Assembly: GCF_900141775.1 (NCBI RefSeq)
Contig: NZ_FSRI01000001.1
Location: 1,272,251 to 1,336,250, forward strand
Length of the DNA: 64,000 nt
Source of the DNA: Salinivibrio sp. ES.052
GTDB taxonomy: Bacteria > Pseudomonadota > Gammaproteobacteria > Enterobacterales > Vibrionaceae
Direction: 5' to 3'
In this document: positions 24,144 through 33,218 of the stretch, in pieces
How the letters are laid out: the number at the start of each line of letters is the position of its first letter
How positions within the stretch are numbered: position 1 is the stretch's first letter
The notes under the pieces: model-generated
Database searches by the model: none
Seen by the model: the letters and a program-made list of their open reading frames with translations, nothing else
What the model was told of the DNA's origin: nothing
Program-made: the position numbers and the translations under genes

Positions 24144-24234
24144 TGGCGGAGAGATAGGGATTTGAACCCTAGAAGGGCTATTAACCCTTGCCGGTTTTCA
24201 AGACCGGTGCTTTCAACCACTCAGCCATCTCTCC
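24144..24234 (-). tRNA. serT: tRNA-Ser(UGA)
   Basis: 91 nt with encoded CCA. Acceptor stem GGAGAGA / TCTCTCC, discriminator G. Anticodon stem CCGGT/ACCGG with loop CTTGAAA gives anticodon TGA. Long variable arm (GCAAGGGTTAATAGCCCTT) is typical of serine tRNA. T arm GGGTTCAAATCCC. It sits between the integron integrase remnant and fabV. Confidence 0.97.
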
Positions 24235-24246
24235 GGAACGCGGCGT

Positions 24247-24275
24247 ATATTATTGGGTTGGGGTTGGCTTGTAAA
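24247..24275 (-). promoter_or_regulatory. tRNA-Ser promoter
   Basis: On the - strand: TTTACA (24270-24275), 17 bases, TAATAT (24247-24252), placing the start of transcription a few bases before the tRNA 5' end. Confidence 0.7.
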
Positions 24276-24321
24276 GCAAAAAACCATGATTTGGGGTGCG
24301 TTTGGTTAGCTTTCAGCCAAT

Positions 24322-24354
24322 AAAAAAGAGGCCAGCGTTTGGCTGACCTCTTTT
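24322..24354 (-). terminator. Terminator of fabV
   Basis: Stem 24324-24336 / 24342-24354 (AAAAGAGG..AGC pairing with GCT..CCTCTTTT, one mismatch), then T-run on the - strand, 20 bases after the fabV stop. Confidence 0.85.
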
Positions 24355-24373
24355 GGGTGTTTGCTAGGCGGTT

Positions 24374-25576
24374 TTAGATGTTTTCGACATCAAATTCCAC
24401 TACCGGGCTCACGTCTGCGTCGTAGTCGACGCCTTCAACGCCAAAGCCAAATAGCTTCAAGAACTCGGCTTTGTATTCGTTGTAGTCGGTCAGCTCAGTG
24501 AGGTTCTCTGTGGTGATCTGTGGCCACAGGTCGCGACAGTGCTGCTGAATGTCTTCGCGCAGCTCTAGGTCGTCTAAACGCAAGCGACGCTCGCTATCTA
24601 CCTCTGGCTCGCTGCCATCGGCTTGATACAGGCGCTGAGTAAACATGCGATAGATTTGCTCCATGCAGCCCTCATGGACGCCTTCTTCGCGCATTTTCTT
24701 GAACACCATGGCAATATAAAGCGGCATCACCGGGATCGCTGAGCTGGCTTGGGTGACCACGCTTTTGAGTACCGCCACGTTGGCGCTACCGCCTTTGGCG
24801 GCGAGTGTTTGATTTAGCGCGTTGGCAGCACGGTCTAAGTCCATTTTCGCTTTACCTAGCGCGCCTTCCCAGTAGATTGGCCAGGTAAGCTCTGTACCAA
24901 TGTAGCTGTAAGCGACAGTTTTGCAGCCTTCGGCAAGGACACCGGCGTCATTAAGGGCGTTGATCCAAAGCTCCCAATCTTCGCCGCCCATCACGGTGAC
25001 GGTATCTTGGATCTCTTGCTCAGTGGCAGGCTCTACGCTCGCTTCGATAAGTTGGTCTTTGTTGGTATCGACGGCGGTTGAGGTGTAGGTCTCACCGATA
25101 GGTTTCAGTGACGAGCGCACCAGCTCGCCGCTGTCAGGTAGCTTACGCACTGGCGAGGCCAGCGAGTACACCACCATGTCGATTTGACCAAGATCTTGTT
25201 TGATGAGCTCGATGGTTTTTTGCTTAGCGTCGTGCGAGAAAGCATCACCGTTCAGGCTTTTTGAATACAGGCCTTCTTGCTTGGCAAACTTGTCGAATGC
25301 GGCTGAGTTGTACCAGCCTGCGGTGCCAGGCTTTTTCTCGGTGCCTGGTTTTTCAAAGAACACGCCAATGGTTGCGGCGCCGCCGCCAAAGGCTGCCGCA
25401 ATGCGTGAGGACAAGCCATAGCCGCTGGAGGCACCCACAACCAGTACACGCTTAGGCGCATTCGCAATCGGGCCTTGCGCTTTGGTGTAGTCAATTTGCT
25501 CTTTTACGTTGGCTTCACAACCAACAGGATGTGTCGTCGTACAGATAAATCCACGAATTTTAGGTTTGATGATCAT
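24374..25576 (-). CDS. fabV: Enoyl-[acyl-carrier-protein] reductase FabV
   Basis: NADH-dependent enoyl-ACP/CoA reductase that completes each fatty acid elongation cycle; the FabV type is triclosan-tolerant and typical of vibrios. 400 aa from the ATG at 25576 (a TTG two codons upstream is rejected). Seen: [17 protein letters not shown], cofactor loop [24 protein letters not shown] near residue 45, [12 protein letters not shown] near 137, and the Tyr-x8-Lys active site in [10 protein letters not shown] near 236-246. Single gene with its own terminator. Confidence 0.97.
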   Translation of the reverse strand: MIIKPKIRGFICTTTHPVGCEANVKEQIDYTKAQGPIANAPKRVLVVGASSGYGLSSRIAAAFGGGAATIGVFFEKPGTEKKPGTAGWYNSAAFDKFAKQEGLYSKSLNGDAFSHDAKQKTIELIKQDLGQIDMVVYSLASPVRKLPDSGELVRSSLKPIGETYTSTAVDTNKDQLIEASVEPATEQEIQDTVTVMGGEDWELWINALNDAGVLAEGCKTVAYSYIGTELTWPIYWEGALGKAKMDLDRAANALNQTLAAKGGSANVAVLKSVVTQASSAIPVMPLYIAMVFKKMREEGVHEGCMEQIYRMFTQRLYQADGSEPEVDSERRLRLDDLELREDIQQHCRDLWPQITTENLTELTDYNEYKAEFLKLFGFGVEGVDYDADVSPVVEFDVENI

Positions 25577-25738
25577 ATTCAACGTCCCTCACAAAATTGA
25601 GGCTAAGGATAAATACTAACGCCTGCCTATGCATCCCCTTTTACGGAAAAAGGGCAAAAATACCCAGTGGTTGGAGGTGTTGCAGGCAAGAATAGTGGGC
25701 AAGATCGCAGCATTGTGGCCCCAAGTGTCAGCGCCAAT

Positions 25739-25770
25739 AAAAAAGCGCCTGCGAGGTGCAGACGCTTTTT
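25739..25770 (-). terminator. Terminator of fadE
   Basis: AAAAAGCGcCTGC (25740-25752) pairs with GCAGaCGCTTTTT (25758-25770), one mismatch, loop 5, T-run on the - strand. 18 bases beyond the fadE stop. Confidence 0.87.
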
Positions 25771-25788
25771 CGCGCAAGTTAGCGACCT

Positions 25789-28089
25789 TTAAGCCGCTTT
25801 ACTTGGATTGGGCTTGGCAATGGCACCGCCTTCTAACTGGCTGGAGGTAAACCATTCGGCTTTAAAGTCATCCACTTGTACCGCATAAGCACGCAGCGCA
25901 TCAGCCTCTAGCAGTTTGTCACGCGCCTCGGCAGTAATGAGGTTTTGCTCAACCGCTTGTTGCGAGCGATCCGCCAAGCTGGCTTTGCCATCAATCTGCT
26001 TGGCTTTCACCGCTTTGATCAGGGCTTTTTCGGTGTCACGACACGCCCACATCGCGGTAAACGCACGCTCCATCACCGCCACCGGATCGTCGGCTTTGTC
26101 GCCCACATAGCATAAGTGCGTCCAACGGTCGCGCTCTGCGCTCGGTGTCATTAACTGCTCGGCAATCTGATTAAGCAGCTTGTCAGAGGGCATTTTGTAG
26201 TGCATGCCGAGCGGGAACAATAGCGCACGTAGGCTGCGGCCCACCCCTTTGGCAGGGAAGTTATTAAAGGCCCCATCAAACGCTTTGGCACACTGGGCTA
26301 GGCAATATTGCAGCGCATAGTGCACCATCGGCAGATCTTGGCTCGGACGGCCTTCATCTTCGTAGCGCTTCAACGTTGCCGACGCCATATAAAGGTGGCT
26401 CAGAACATCCCCCAGACGCGCGGACAGCATTTCTCGGCGTTTCAGCTCACCGCCAAGAGACAACATCGCGACATCGGTGGTTACCGCCAGTGCACGACTC
26501 ATGCGGGTAAGGTGACGATAGTATTTGGCCGTCTCGCCACTCACCGGCGCGCGGTTGGTCAGCGATCCGGTCAGCGCGTTGACCAGCCCCATCACACTAT
26601 TTTTAGTGGCATGGCCAATGTGTTTAAACAGCAATTTATCAAACGCTTGGGCGCCGGCCTCTTGGTCTGGGTTCGCCGCCGCTTCCATCTCTTTAAGCAC
26701 GTAAGGATGGCAACGGGTCGCCCCCTGACCAAAGATCATTAGGTTGCGGGTAAGAATGTTCGCGCCTTCCACCGTGATTGCCACCGGAATACCAAAGTAA
26801 TGATGGCCGATGTAGTTTAGGGGTCCCAACTGAATCGCACGACCCGCGTGCACATCCATCGAATCATTCAAGATGGTGCGCGCAATTTCGGTCATGTGGT
26901 ATTTGGAAATCGCGGTGATGATCGCCGGTTTCTCTCCCTGATCAAGCGCGGTGGTGGTCAGGGTGCGGGTCGATTCAATTAAGTAGTTCAACCCGCCCAT
27001 GCGGCCCAGCGCTTCTGCTACCCCTTCAAAGCGGCCAATGTGCATACCAAACTGCTTACGCACATAACTGTAAGCGCCTGTGGTACGGGTGGCGAGATGC
27101 CCTACCGCCGTCCCCAGTGCGGGTAGCGAGATCCCTCGACCGGCTGATAGACACTCCACCAGCATGCGCCAACCGCGGCCAACGTAGTCTTTACCGCCGA
27201 TGACCCAATCAATCGGGATAAAGACATCCTCACCCTTGGTGGTGCCGTTCATAAATGCCATGTTGAGCGGATTGTGACGATCGCCAATTTCAACGCCAGG
27301 GTGTTCTGCGGGGACCAGGGCACAGGTGATGCCAAGCTCTTTTTTGTCTCCCAGCAGGCCGTCTGGATCGCCCAGTTTAAACGCCAAGCCCACCACGGTC
27401 GCCACGGGTGCCAGTGTAATGTAGCGTTTGTTCCAGCTTAAGCGGATCCCCAGCACTTGTTCACCATTGTGCTCACCCATACACACCACGCCGCGGTCTG
27501 GAATACTCCCAGCATCGGAGCCTGCTTCTGGGCCGGTTAAGCCAAAGCACGGCACTTCACGGCCATCGGCCAAGCGTGGCAGCCAATAGTCGCGCTGGTC
27601 TTGGGTACCGTAATGGGTCAGCAGTTCACCCGGCCCCAGTGAGTTAGGTACCATCACGGTCACCGCTGCGCTTAAGCTACGGGTGGCAATGCGCGATACG
27701 ATGGTAGAGTTGGCAAGCGCCGAGAACGCGAGGCCACCGTATTCTTTGGGAATGATCAGCGAGAAAAAGCGCTCTTTTTTCAAATAATCCCAGACTTCTT
27801 CCGGCAGATCTTTTTGCTCTTGGACAATTTTAAAATCATCCAACATCGCCAGGAGGGTTTCTAGCTGGTTATCAATAAACGATTGCTCTTCCGCGCTTAA
27901 CGCCGGCTTGCCATATTGGTGCAAGGTTTTCCAGTTCGGCGAGCCGGAAAACAGTTCACCGTCCCACCACACACTGCCGGCTTCCATCGCTTCTCGCTCA
28001 GTGGCGGATAGCGGTGGCAGCACTTTTTTGAAGAAAGTAAACGCTTTATCACTCACCAGTGAACGACGTAATGAAGTTTGAGAGCTCAT
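25789..28089 (-). CDS. fadE: Acyl-CoA dehydrogenase FadE
   Basis: First enzyme of fatty acid beta-oxidation, an FAD enzyme oxidising acyl-CoA to enoyl-CoA. 766 aa, somewhat shorter than E. coli FadE (814), because the hydrophobic N-terminal segment of the latter is absent here. Seen: FFKKVLPPLSATEREAMEAG, FFSLIIPKEYGGLAFS near 110, FGLTGPEAGSDAGSIPD near 192 (substrate/FAD loop), GRGISLPALG near 325 and GANILTRNLMIFGQGA near 452. Upstream, on the same strand, lies a PsrA-like regulator gene that probably controls it. Confidence 0.95.
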   Translation of the reverse strand: MSSQTSLRRSLVSDKAFTFFKKVLPPLSATEREAMEAGSVWWDGELFSGSPNWKTLHQYGKPALSAEEQSFIDNQLETLLAMLDDFKIVQEQKDLPEEVWDYLKKERFFSLIIPKEYGGLAFSALANSTIVSRIATRSLSAAVTVMVPNSLGPGELLTHYGTQDQRDYWLPRLADGREVPCFGLTGPEAGSDAGSIPDRGVVCMGEHNGEQVLGIRLSWNKRYITLAPVATVVGLAFKLGDPDGLLGDKKELGITCALVPAEHPGVEIGDRHNPLNMAFMNGTTKGEDVFIPIDWVIGGKDYVGRGWRMLVECLSAGRGISLPALGTAVGHLATRTTGAYSYVRKQFGMHIGRFEGVAEALGRMGGLNYLIESTRTLTTTALDQGEKPAIITAISKYHMTEIARTILNDSMDVHAGRAIQLGPLNYIGHHYFGIPVAITVEGANILTRNLMIFGQGATRCHPYVLKEMEAAANPDQEAGAQAFDKLLFKHIGHATKNSVMGLVNALTGSLTNRAPVSGETAKYYRHLTRMSRALAVTTDVAMLSLGGELKRREMLSARLGDVLSHLYMASATLKRYEDEGRPSQDLPMVHYALQYCLAQCAKAFDGAFNNFPAKGVGRSLRALLFPLGMHYKMPSDKLLNQIAEQLMTPSAERDRWTHLCYVGDKADDPVAVMERAFTAMWACRDTEKALIKAVKAKQIDGKASLADRSQQAVEQNLITAEARDKLLEADALRAYAVQVDDFKAEWFTSSQLEGGAIAKPNPSKAA

Positions 28090-28255
28090 GATTCAGGTCC
28101 TTTTGTTGATCATGGTTGCACTCTTTTTACTGTTATTGTGCGACCAGAACGGGTTTTTACATTGCACCTTACGCACCGTGATACACCTGTCGCTGCGCTG
28201 AGTGGTTCAAATAAGCGGGACGCACCGCATCCTCGCTTGATGTGTTTTGACTGCC

Positions 28256-28942
28256 CTACTCCGCTTGTGACTCCGTCGCGAAGGCGAGCACTTGCCCCTG
28301 TTGCGGCATTACCGCGGGTTTGGCATTCATCCCTGCAGCTAGATACGGAATTAAGCGATCAACGATCGCTTCGGTATCGAGGGTGCGACCAAAATCATTT
28401 TCGGCTATATCACGCAGCGCTTCGCTGGACGCCATGGTGAAAATCGCGGCTCCAAGGGTAAAGTGTAAATGCCAAAACACCGCCTCTGACGTGAGCGCGG
28501 GGTTGGCTTTGCGCACCGCTTGGTTAAATAGCGATAGTACGTGTTCGTAACGGGTGGTGATAAACCAACGTAAATGGCCTTGTACATCGGTATAACCGCG
28601 GCCAATCAGCTGCATGAACGTGGCTGCGCCATGTGAGCGATACGCGTCAAGCGCAAGCACCGGCTGTTTTGCGCAGGAAAATACTTGTTCCATCGTGCAA
28701 TCTGGTCGCACTAAGAGCGCTTGCAGCTGCTCACCGAGCGCTGGCATAAAGGCTTCGAGATAGCGTCCGAGTACCGCACGCACCAGCGATTTTTTATCGC
28801 CAAAGTGATAGTTCACTGAGGCAAGGTTGACGCCAGCCTTGCTAGTGATCGTGCGTAACGACGTATCTTTAAACCCGTGCTCGGCGAAGAGCTGCTCCGC
28901 GGCATCCAGAATTTTCGCTTTGGTGTCGCTTCGTCCTGCCAT
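28256..28942 (-). CDS. TetR-family regulator, PsrA-like (fatty acid responsive)
   Basis: 228 aa. N-terminal helix-turn-helix of TetR type (KAKILDAAEQLFAEHGFKDTSLRTITSKAG, then VNLASVNYHFGDKKSLV, residues about 8-55); the C-terminal ligand domain resembles PsrA (GRGYTDVQGHLRWF, AAIFTMASSEALRD). PsrA represses beta-oxidation genes until long-chain acyl ligands bind. Adjacency to fadE and a fitting palindrome in its own promoter support this role and autoregulation. The exact ligand is inference. Confidence 0.83.
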   Translation of the reverse strand: MAGRSDTKAKILDAAEQLFAEHGFKDTSLRTITSKAGVNLASVNYHFGDKKSLVRAVLGRYLEAFMPALGEQLQALLVRPDCTMEQVFSCAKQPVLALDAYRSHGAATFMQLIGRGYTDVQGHLRWFITTRYEHVLSLFNQAVRKANPALTSEAVFWHLHFTLGAAIFTMASSEALRDIAENDFGRTLDTEAIVDRLIPYLAAGMNAKPAVMPQQGQVLAFATESQAE

Positions 28943-28958
28943 GATTCACTCACCTGTA

Positions 28959-28974
28959 TTAAACGCTTGTTTAA
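28959..28974 (-). promoter_or_regulatory. PsrA-type operator
   Basis: TTAAACGCTTGTTTAA is a perfect 6-4-6 palindrome, 16 bases before the regulator ATG. It contains AAAC-N4-GTTT, close to the G/CAAAC-N2-4-GTTTG/C sites of PsrA. Confidence 0.65.
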
Positions 28975-29102
28975 CTTTATACCGACACACTCCATTTAAC
29001 AAGCATGAAACATGAAGGCATCGTATGATTAACATCACATTCTTGAGTAATTTCATTGTGACACTGATACAAAACGCCTCTTACGCGCTGGCGTTATCAC
29101 CG

Positions 29103-29331
29103 TATAATGTTTGGTATATGTCCGCTCGTAACCAATCTCTCGCTCTGCTGAATAAGTGATTGAAATATTATAGATAAAGGAGAGGGACCATCAGCGCCTC
29201 TCGGCTTTCGCTTCTTTTTTTAGTCAAAACTGGGAACCCCATGGCATTTATTGCAGTCACACCTTGTGCCACTGCTTTTTCTAGAAGACTTTTCTTCTAT
29301 GCCCACTCGCTGTTTGCTTGTGGGCTTTTTT
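29103..29331 (+). ncRNA. Candidate small RNA or attenuated leader
   Basis: TATAAT at 29103-29108 with TTACGC 16 bases upstream, then about 220 bases ending in GCCCAC (29301-29306) paired with GTGGGC (29320-29325) and TTTTTT. A second hairpin GAAGA-CTTT-TCTTC sits just before. It could be a stand-alone sRNA or a leader terminating ahead of the DUF2339 gene. No known family recognised. Confidence 0.35.
29301..29331 (+). terminator. Rho-independent terminator upstream of DUF2339 gene
   Basis: GCCCAC / GTGGGC stem, 13-base loop, followed by six T. 90 bases before the next ATG. Confidence 0.8.
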
Positions 29332-29421
29332 ATGCGCCCGCTCCCAACTCTGAGCTCTTTTCGCCCCATTTCGATGATTTGATGCCGTTCCACAGTAGAG
29401 TGTGTCTGCTTTCGTTAACAC

Positions 29422-32046
29422 ATGTGGTTACCTATTATGGATTTCGCTTTCTTCATCGCTATAGCGTTGCTGATCATGGTTGGCAGTATTTGCGGCGTTA
29501 TTTCAATCATCAAAGTGAGCACCTTGCGTCACGAGCTTGAGGCAACTCAGCAAGCGCTGGCACAATTGCGTCAGTGGCAAGAGACTGCGATGAGCCCGAA
29601 CGATGACCCCTCAGCGCAGTCCTCAACACCATCGGACGCATTAGAGGAAAGCCGCGAACACCACGATACTCACCCCACAGATGAACCCTCTTTTGAAGAC
29701 GATAATGTCATGCTTCCCACCCAAACACGTGCGATAACGTGGATTGAGCGGGCGAAGCAACAGTGGTTAGTGTGGAGTGGTGCCGGTATTTTCGCTCTAG
29801 GTGGACTGTTCTTAATCTCCTACCTGATTAGCGAAGGCTACTTTCCACCTCTGGCACGGATTATCCTCGGCGGCCTATTTGGCCTCGGGCTGATCGCTGG
29901 TAGTGAGTGGTTACATGGCAAACTACGTCGTTTTACCACCATTGATTGGCCGAGTTATGTGCCCGCCGCCATTGCGAGCGCAGGGTTTATCAGCTTGTTT
30001 GGCCTGACCTTGATGGCGGCGACGCCCTATCATTTTATTTCCGAGCCGGTTGCGGTTGTGATGCTGGCGATGATCTCGCTCACCGCCACCTTCTATGGGC
30101 TTAGATTTGGTCCTTTACTAACAATTGTTGGACTCATCGGTGCCTATGCGACGCCACTCTTTTCTACCAGCGCTACGCCCAGCTATGGGTTGCTCGCCAG
30201 CTATTTCTTACTCGTCGCCGCCGCCATCACCTATGTGGCCCAACGTGTTGAGCGTCGGTGGCTATGGTACTGCCTATGGGGCATGCACCTTGCTTGGCTG
30301 CTTGCCTTTGCCCATTTTTCGGTGCCATTGCTCACCGTCACGGGCTTTGCTCTTGGCTCTGTGTACTTGTTAATTGCGGTGCCAAGGTTGGGCTGGTTGC
30401 TCAAACCAACCTCTGACGCGCCACTGTCTTGGCGTACCCTTGTCGATATTCGAGCTTGGCATCATCACGCACTCGATACTTGGCTGATGCTGGCGATAAT
30501 ATTTATTGCCTCTACTGCAGCGTTTTCTTTACCGTTTACGGTCGGGATGCCATTGATGGCCGCGTTAGTGGCATGGCTTTATCTCGCGCCGCTTTTCTCC
30601 GCACGCTGGGATGCGTGGCCGGTGATGGGCTTAACTTGGGTCGCTCTCTGGCTATGGTTCGGTGATCTTGCCCGCGACCTGCTTGCCCAACAGGTTGGCT
30701 TGGGGATGGGTGTCATTACCCTGCTCTATGGCTTAGCCCTAGGTAAACGGTCACCGCAACGTATCCACTTTATCTGGTTGGCATGCCTGGCCACGCCCTT
30801 CATGGTGAGCCTCAACGCGGTCGTGACAGGCGCGTTTTGGGGAGGAGAACTTGCGTACGCGTCTAGCACACCGTTATGGGCGGCTTGCCTCGCCGGTGGC
30901 GGCGCGGTATTAGCGGCGTTCGCTCGTCATTTTAAAGGCACCGATCAGGCGAATGTTCTGGCACGATTGAGCCTGTGGTGTGGCGTCAATGCCCATCTAG
31001 CGCTCGCGTTGACGTTGCTGCTAAGCGATTACGCCCTGACCTTGGCCCTGACCCTGCAGGCAGTGATGATGCTTTGGCTCACCCATCAATATCGGATAGC
31101 ACTCGCCAACGGGGTGATCCAAGCGCTGGTCAGTGTGGTGCTCGCACGCGCAACCTTGTTATTACTCACCACCCATCATACGGCATCATTGCCAGATACA
31201 CTGTGGCTTTATCCATCGCTTGGACTGTTGATTTATGTTGGTCAGCGCTGGGTACAAAACCACACACTGCCCGCTTGGCTCACTGGCGCGCAACTGCAAC
31301 TCGCCGCGCTGTGGCTCACAAGTGCAACACTGTGGCTATGTGATCTTCAAGGGCTGACCAGCGTGATGCACTCGGTTTCTGGCGCGGTGGTCATGAGCAT
31401 GAACTGGTTATTATTGGCGTGTGTCTATCTTTATCGTGCTCGCGCCGCGCAGACGTTCGCGTTTTTGTACCGTATCGGCGGCATCGCCCTCTTAGTATTA
31501 AGTGCACTCACCCAATTTATTCTCTTTTTCGAGCATAACCCATACGTTGAGAACGTCTCGATTGGTGACTCGCCACTGACCAGTTTACTCTGGCCTTGGT
31601 GGGGCGTTCCTTTGCTCGCTTGTGTGTGGTTGGCGAAATGGGGATATAGCGCGCTCCCAGCACCGAAAGCCCGTGTGCAAACACCTGCTAGCCTCTGTGC
31701 CGCGGTGTTTGGTTTCTTGTTAGTCAATGGCGTGATCCGCCAGGCGTGGCAAGGCGATACCATCTCGCTGTCGCAACTGACCTCACATGCGGAACTGTAT
31801 ACCTACTCATTAGTATGGTTGGTGATTGGCAGTGTAAGCTTGCTCGGTGGGTACTGGCAGCAATCGGTACGGGTACAGCAAGGTGCAATGGCGATATTGG
31901 CGCTGGTGATCCTGAAAGTGTTCCTGGTTGATATGGCGAGCTTGGAAGGACTGATGCGGGCGCTATCTTTTATTGGTCTCGGGCTTTGCTTGGTCGCATT
32001 GGGAGGATTGTTCCAGTGGCTCAAACAGCGACAATGGGCCGCCTAG
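29422..32046 (+). CDS. DUF2339 large membrane protein
   Basis: 874 aa. An N-terminal anchor helix (about 8-27) precedes a short coiled-coil (TLRHELEATQQALAQL) and an acidic linker (residues 55-100). Then ITWIERAKQQWLVWSGAGIFALGGLFLISYL starts a chain of more than 20 hydrophobic helices covering the rest. This is the layout of DUF2339 proteins, whose function is unknown. Either ATG 29422 or 29437 (MDFAFF) could be the start; neither has a clear RBS. Monocistronic with a strong terminator. Confidence 0.88.
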   Translation: MWLPIMDFAFFIAIALLIMVGSICGVISIIKVSTLRHELEATQQALAQLRQWQETAMSPNDDPSAQSSTPSDALEESREHHDTHPTDEPSFEDDNVMLPTQTRAITWIERAKQQWLVWSGAGIFALGGLFLISYLISEGYFPPLARIILGGLFGLGLIAGSEWLHGKLRRFTTIDWPSYVPAAIASAGFISLFGLTLMAATPYHFISEPVAVVMLAMISLTATFYGLRFGPLLTIVGLIGAYATPLFSTSATPSYGLLASYFLLVAAAITYVAQRVERRWLWYCLWGMHLAWLLAFAHFSVPLLTVTGFALGSVYLLIAVPRLGWLLKPTSDAPLSWRTLVDIRAWHHHALDTWLMLAIIFIASTAAFSLPFTVGMPLMAALVAWLYLAPLFSARWDAWPVMGLTWVALWLWFGDLARDLLAQQVGLGMGVITLLYGLALGKRSPQRIHFIWLACLATPFMVSLNAVVTGAFWGGELAYASSTPLWAACLAGGGAVLAAFARHFKGTDQANVLARLSLWCGVNAHLALALTLLLSDYALTLALTLQAVMMLWLTHQYRIALANGVIQALVSVVLARATLLLLTTHHTASLPDTLWLYPSLGLLIYVGQRWVQNHTLPAWLTGAQLQLAALWLTSATLWLCDLQGLTSVMHSVSGAVVMSMNWLLLACVYLYRARAAQTFAFLYRIGGIALLVLSALTQFILFFEHNPYVENVSIGDSPLTSLLWPWWGVPLLACVWLAKWGYSALPAPKARVQTPASLCAAVFGFLLVNGVIRQAWQGDTISLSQLTSHAELYTYSLVWLVIGSVSLLGGYWQQSVRVQQGAMAILALVILKVFLVDMASLEGLMRALSFIGLGLCLVALGGLFQWLKQRQWAA

Positions 32047-32100
32047 CACGAAGCAGGTTACACATCGGCTGAACACCAATATGTGTTCCAATACAGTAAG

Positions 32101-32127
32101 ATGGCGGCATTGATTGCCGCCATTTTT
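32101..32127 (+). terminator. Terminator of DUF2339 gene
   Basis: ATGGCGGCA (32101-32109) pairs with TGCCGCCAT (32115-32123), loop 5, then TTTT. Confidence 0.9.
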
Positions 32128-32199
32128 GAGACTTAAGTCACATATAAGTCGCCCATTGATTAAATATCACAACTTTTTTGAATTTGCAGGAACTTCTTT

Positions 32200-32364
32200 A
32201 TATTCGCCCAGTCCTAATGGGTGCATCGGTAAGAAATGCATTATTCCTTTCAGAGATTGAAAGTGCATGACTCCCTTTCTTCCCGACCTGCTGCTGCTTT
32301 TTCTACTTACTTTAGAGTTTATTTTTCTCTACCTTTATTTTGCCCACCTTGTGTGGGCTTTTTT
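32200..32364 (+). ncRNA. Candidate small RNA or short hydrophobic peptide gene
   Basis: After the DUF2339 terminator a second + strand unit is suggested: a TATATT (around 32200) with TTGAAT 15 bases upstream, a small hairpin TTTCagagatTGAAA (32248-32262), then a terminator GCCCAC-CTTGT-GTGGGC with seven T (32341-32364). An ATG at 32267 opens a very hydrophobic frame (FLPDLLLLFLLTLEFIFLYL) that runs through the terminator, so a peptide is less likely than an RNA. The unit runs head-on into yeeZ. Confidence 0.35.
32341..32364 (+). terminator. Rho-independent terminator facing yeeZ
   Basis: GCCCAC / GTGGGC, loop 5, followed by TTTTTTT on the + strand only. It overlaps the last bases of yeeZ, so it cannot serve yeeZ (no T-run on the - strand). 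Confidence 0.8.
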
Positions 32365-33218
32365 TATTTTGGCGCTGGGTCATCGGAGGTCACCTGACCA
32401 TCTGCGATCATTTGATACGGCGAGGCATACCGCACGTTTAACCCCAGCTGCGCAAAGGTGTGCGAGGCATCAATCCATTTACCATCGCCTGCACTCTCGT
32501 GATACTCAGGCGGCTCCAATCCCATTTCACGAGCCGCCCAGCCATAATAAACACTTTTCGATGGATGCAGTTCGGCACAGAGGTGGAAGGTATGACCCCA
32601 TTGACGCTGATGAATAATTGCACTGATCGCGGCGATCACATCACTGCGGTGGATGAGGTTCACTGGCTCACTGCCCCCTGATAATCCTTGCCGACCCGCG
32701 AGCATGGTTGAAGGGTGACGCTCGCCGCCAATCAGCCCTGCTAACCGCATGACCGTTCCTTTATCTCCATAGGTGGCGCGCAGATGCGCTTCAATACGTT
32801 CGTGTGCTTTGCCTGATGCCGTGGCAGCAGCCGTCGCGGTTTGCTCTGTCACCTGTCCTTTACGATCACCATACACAGAGGTGGTACTGATAAAGAGCAC
32901 ATGCTCAACACCTACTTGTGCCAGGCGATCGATAAACGCGCACATGGCATCGCGGTATGCATCAAAGTCGGCGTGACGACGCCCCGCCGCGATATTGATC
33001 ACCACGATGTCAGCCTCAAGCAATGCCGCTGCTGATTGATAATCCGGTGCCATCACATCAAACGGCACCACGGTAGTCGCCAGCGTCTCGCTCAATGCTT
33101 GCGCCGAGGCTGGCTCACGCTTGGTCCCCACCACGTGGTGTCCAGCGCCAAGTAGGTGTGACGCCAACGGCTGGCCCAACCAACCACATCCACAAATTCC
33201 GACTTTCAATCCTGACAC
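32364..33218 (-). CDS. yeeZ: NAD(P)-binding epimerase-like protein YeeZ
   Basis: 284 aa, extended short-chain dehydrogenase fold. N-terminal nucleotide loop KVGICGCGWLGQPLASHLL near residue 5, INIAAGRR near 74, VLFISTTSVYGDRKG near 108 (the Tyr of YxxxK type region is not followed by a normal Lys), and RLAGLIGGERHP near 158. Atypical SDRs of the YeeZ/YbjT kind lack a defined substrate. Its 3' end overlaps a + strand terminator. Divergent from hexR. Confidence 0.8.
   Translation of the reverse strand: MSGLKVGICGCGWLGQPLASHLLGAGHHVVGTKREPASAQALSETLATTVVPFDVMAPDYQSAAALLEADIVVINIAAGRRHADFDAYRDAMCAFIDRLAQVGVEHVLFISTTSVYGDRKGQVTEQTATAAATASGKAHERIEAHLRATYGDKGTVMRLAGLIGGERHPSTMLAGRQGLSGGSEPVNLIHRSDVIAAISAIIHQRQWGHTFHLCAELHPSKSVYYGWAAREMGLEPPEYHESAGDGKWIDASHTFAQLGLNVRYASPYQMIADGQVTSDDPAPK

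Larger units (their letters stand above)
28943..29421. other. Intergenic region regulator / DUF2339 gene
   Basis: 479 bases. Left: operator and promoter of the TetR gene. Right: a + strand promoter-like TATAAT (29103-29108), a purine-rich leader and a strong terminator at 29301-29331, all before the DUF2339 start. A reading frame from 29241 runs across the terminator and is not credible as a gene. Confidence 0.5.

Noticed and set aside
29241-29540. 99-aa frame after the TATAAT promoter
   Set aside because: It runs across a strong terminator and into the DUF2339 start in another frame; no homology recognised.
32267-32617. Hydrophobic 116-aa frame
   Set aside because: It crosses the terminator and then overlaps yeeZ antisense; only the first 25 codons look membrane-like, from T-rich DNA.
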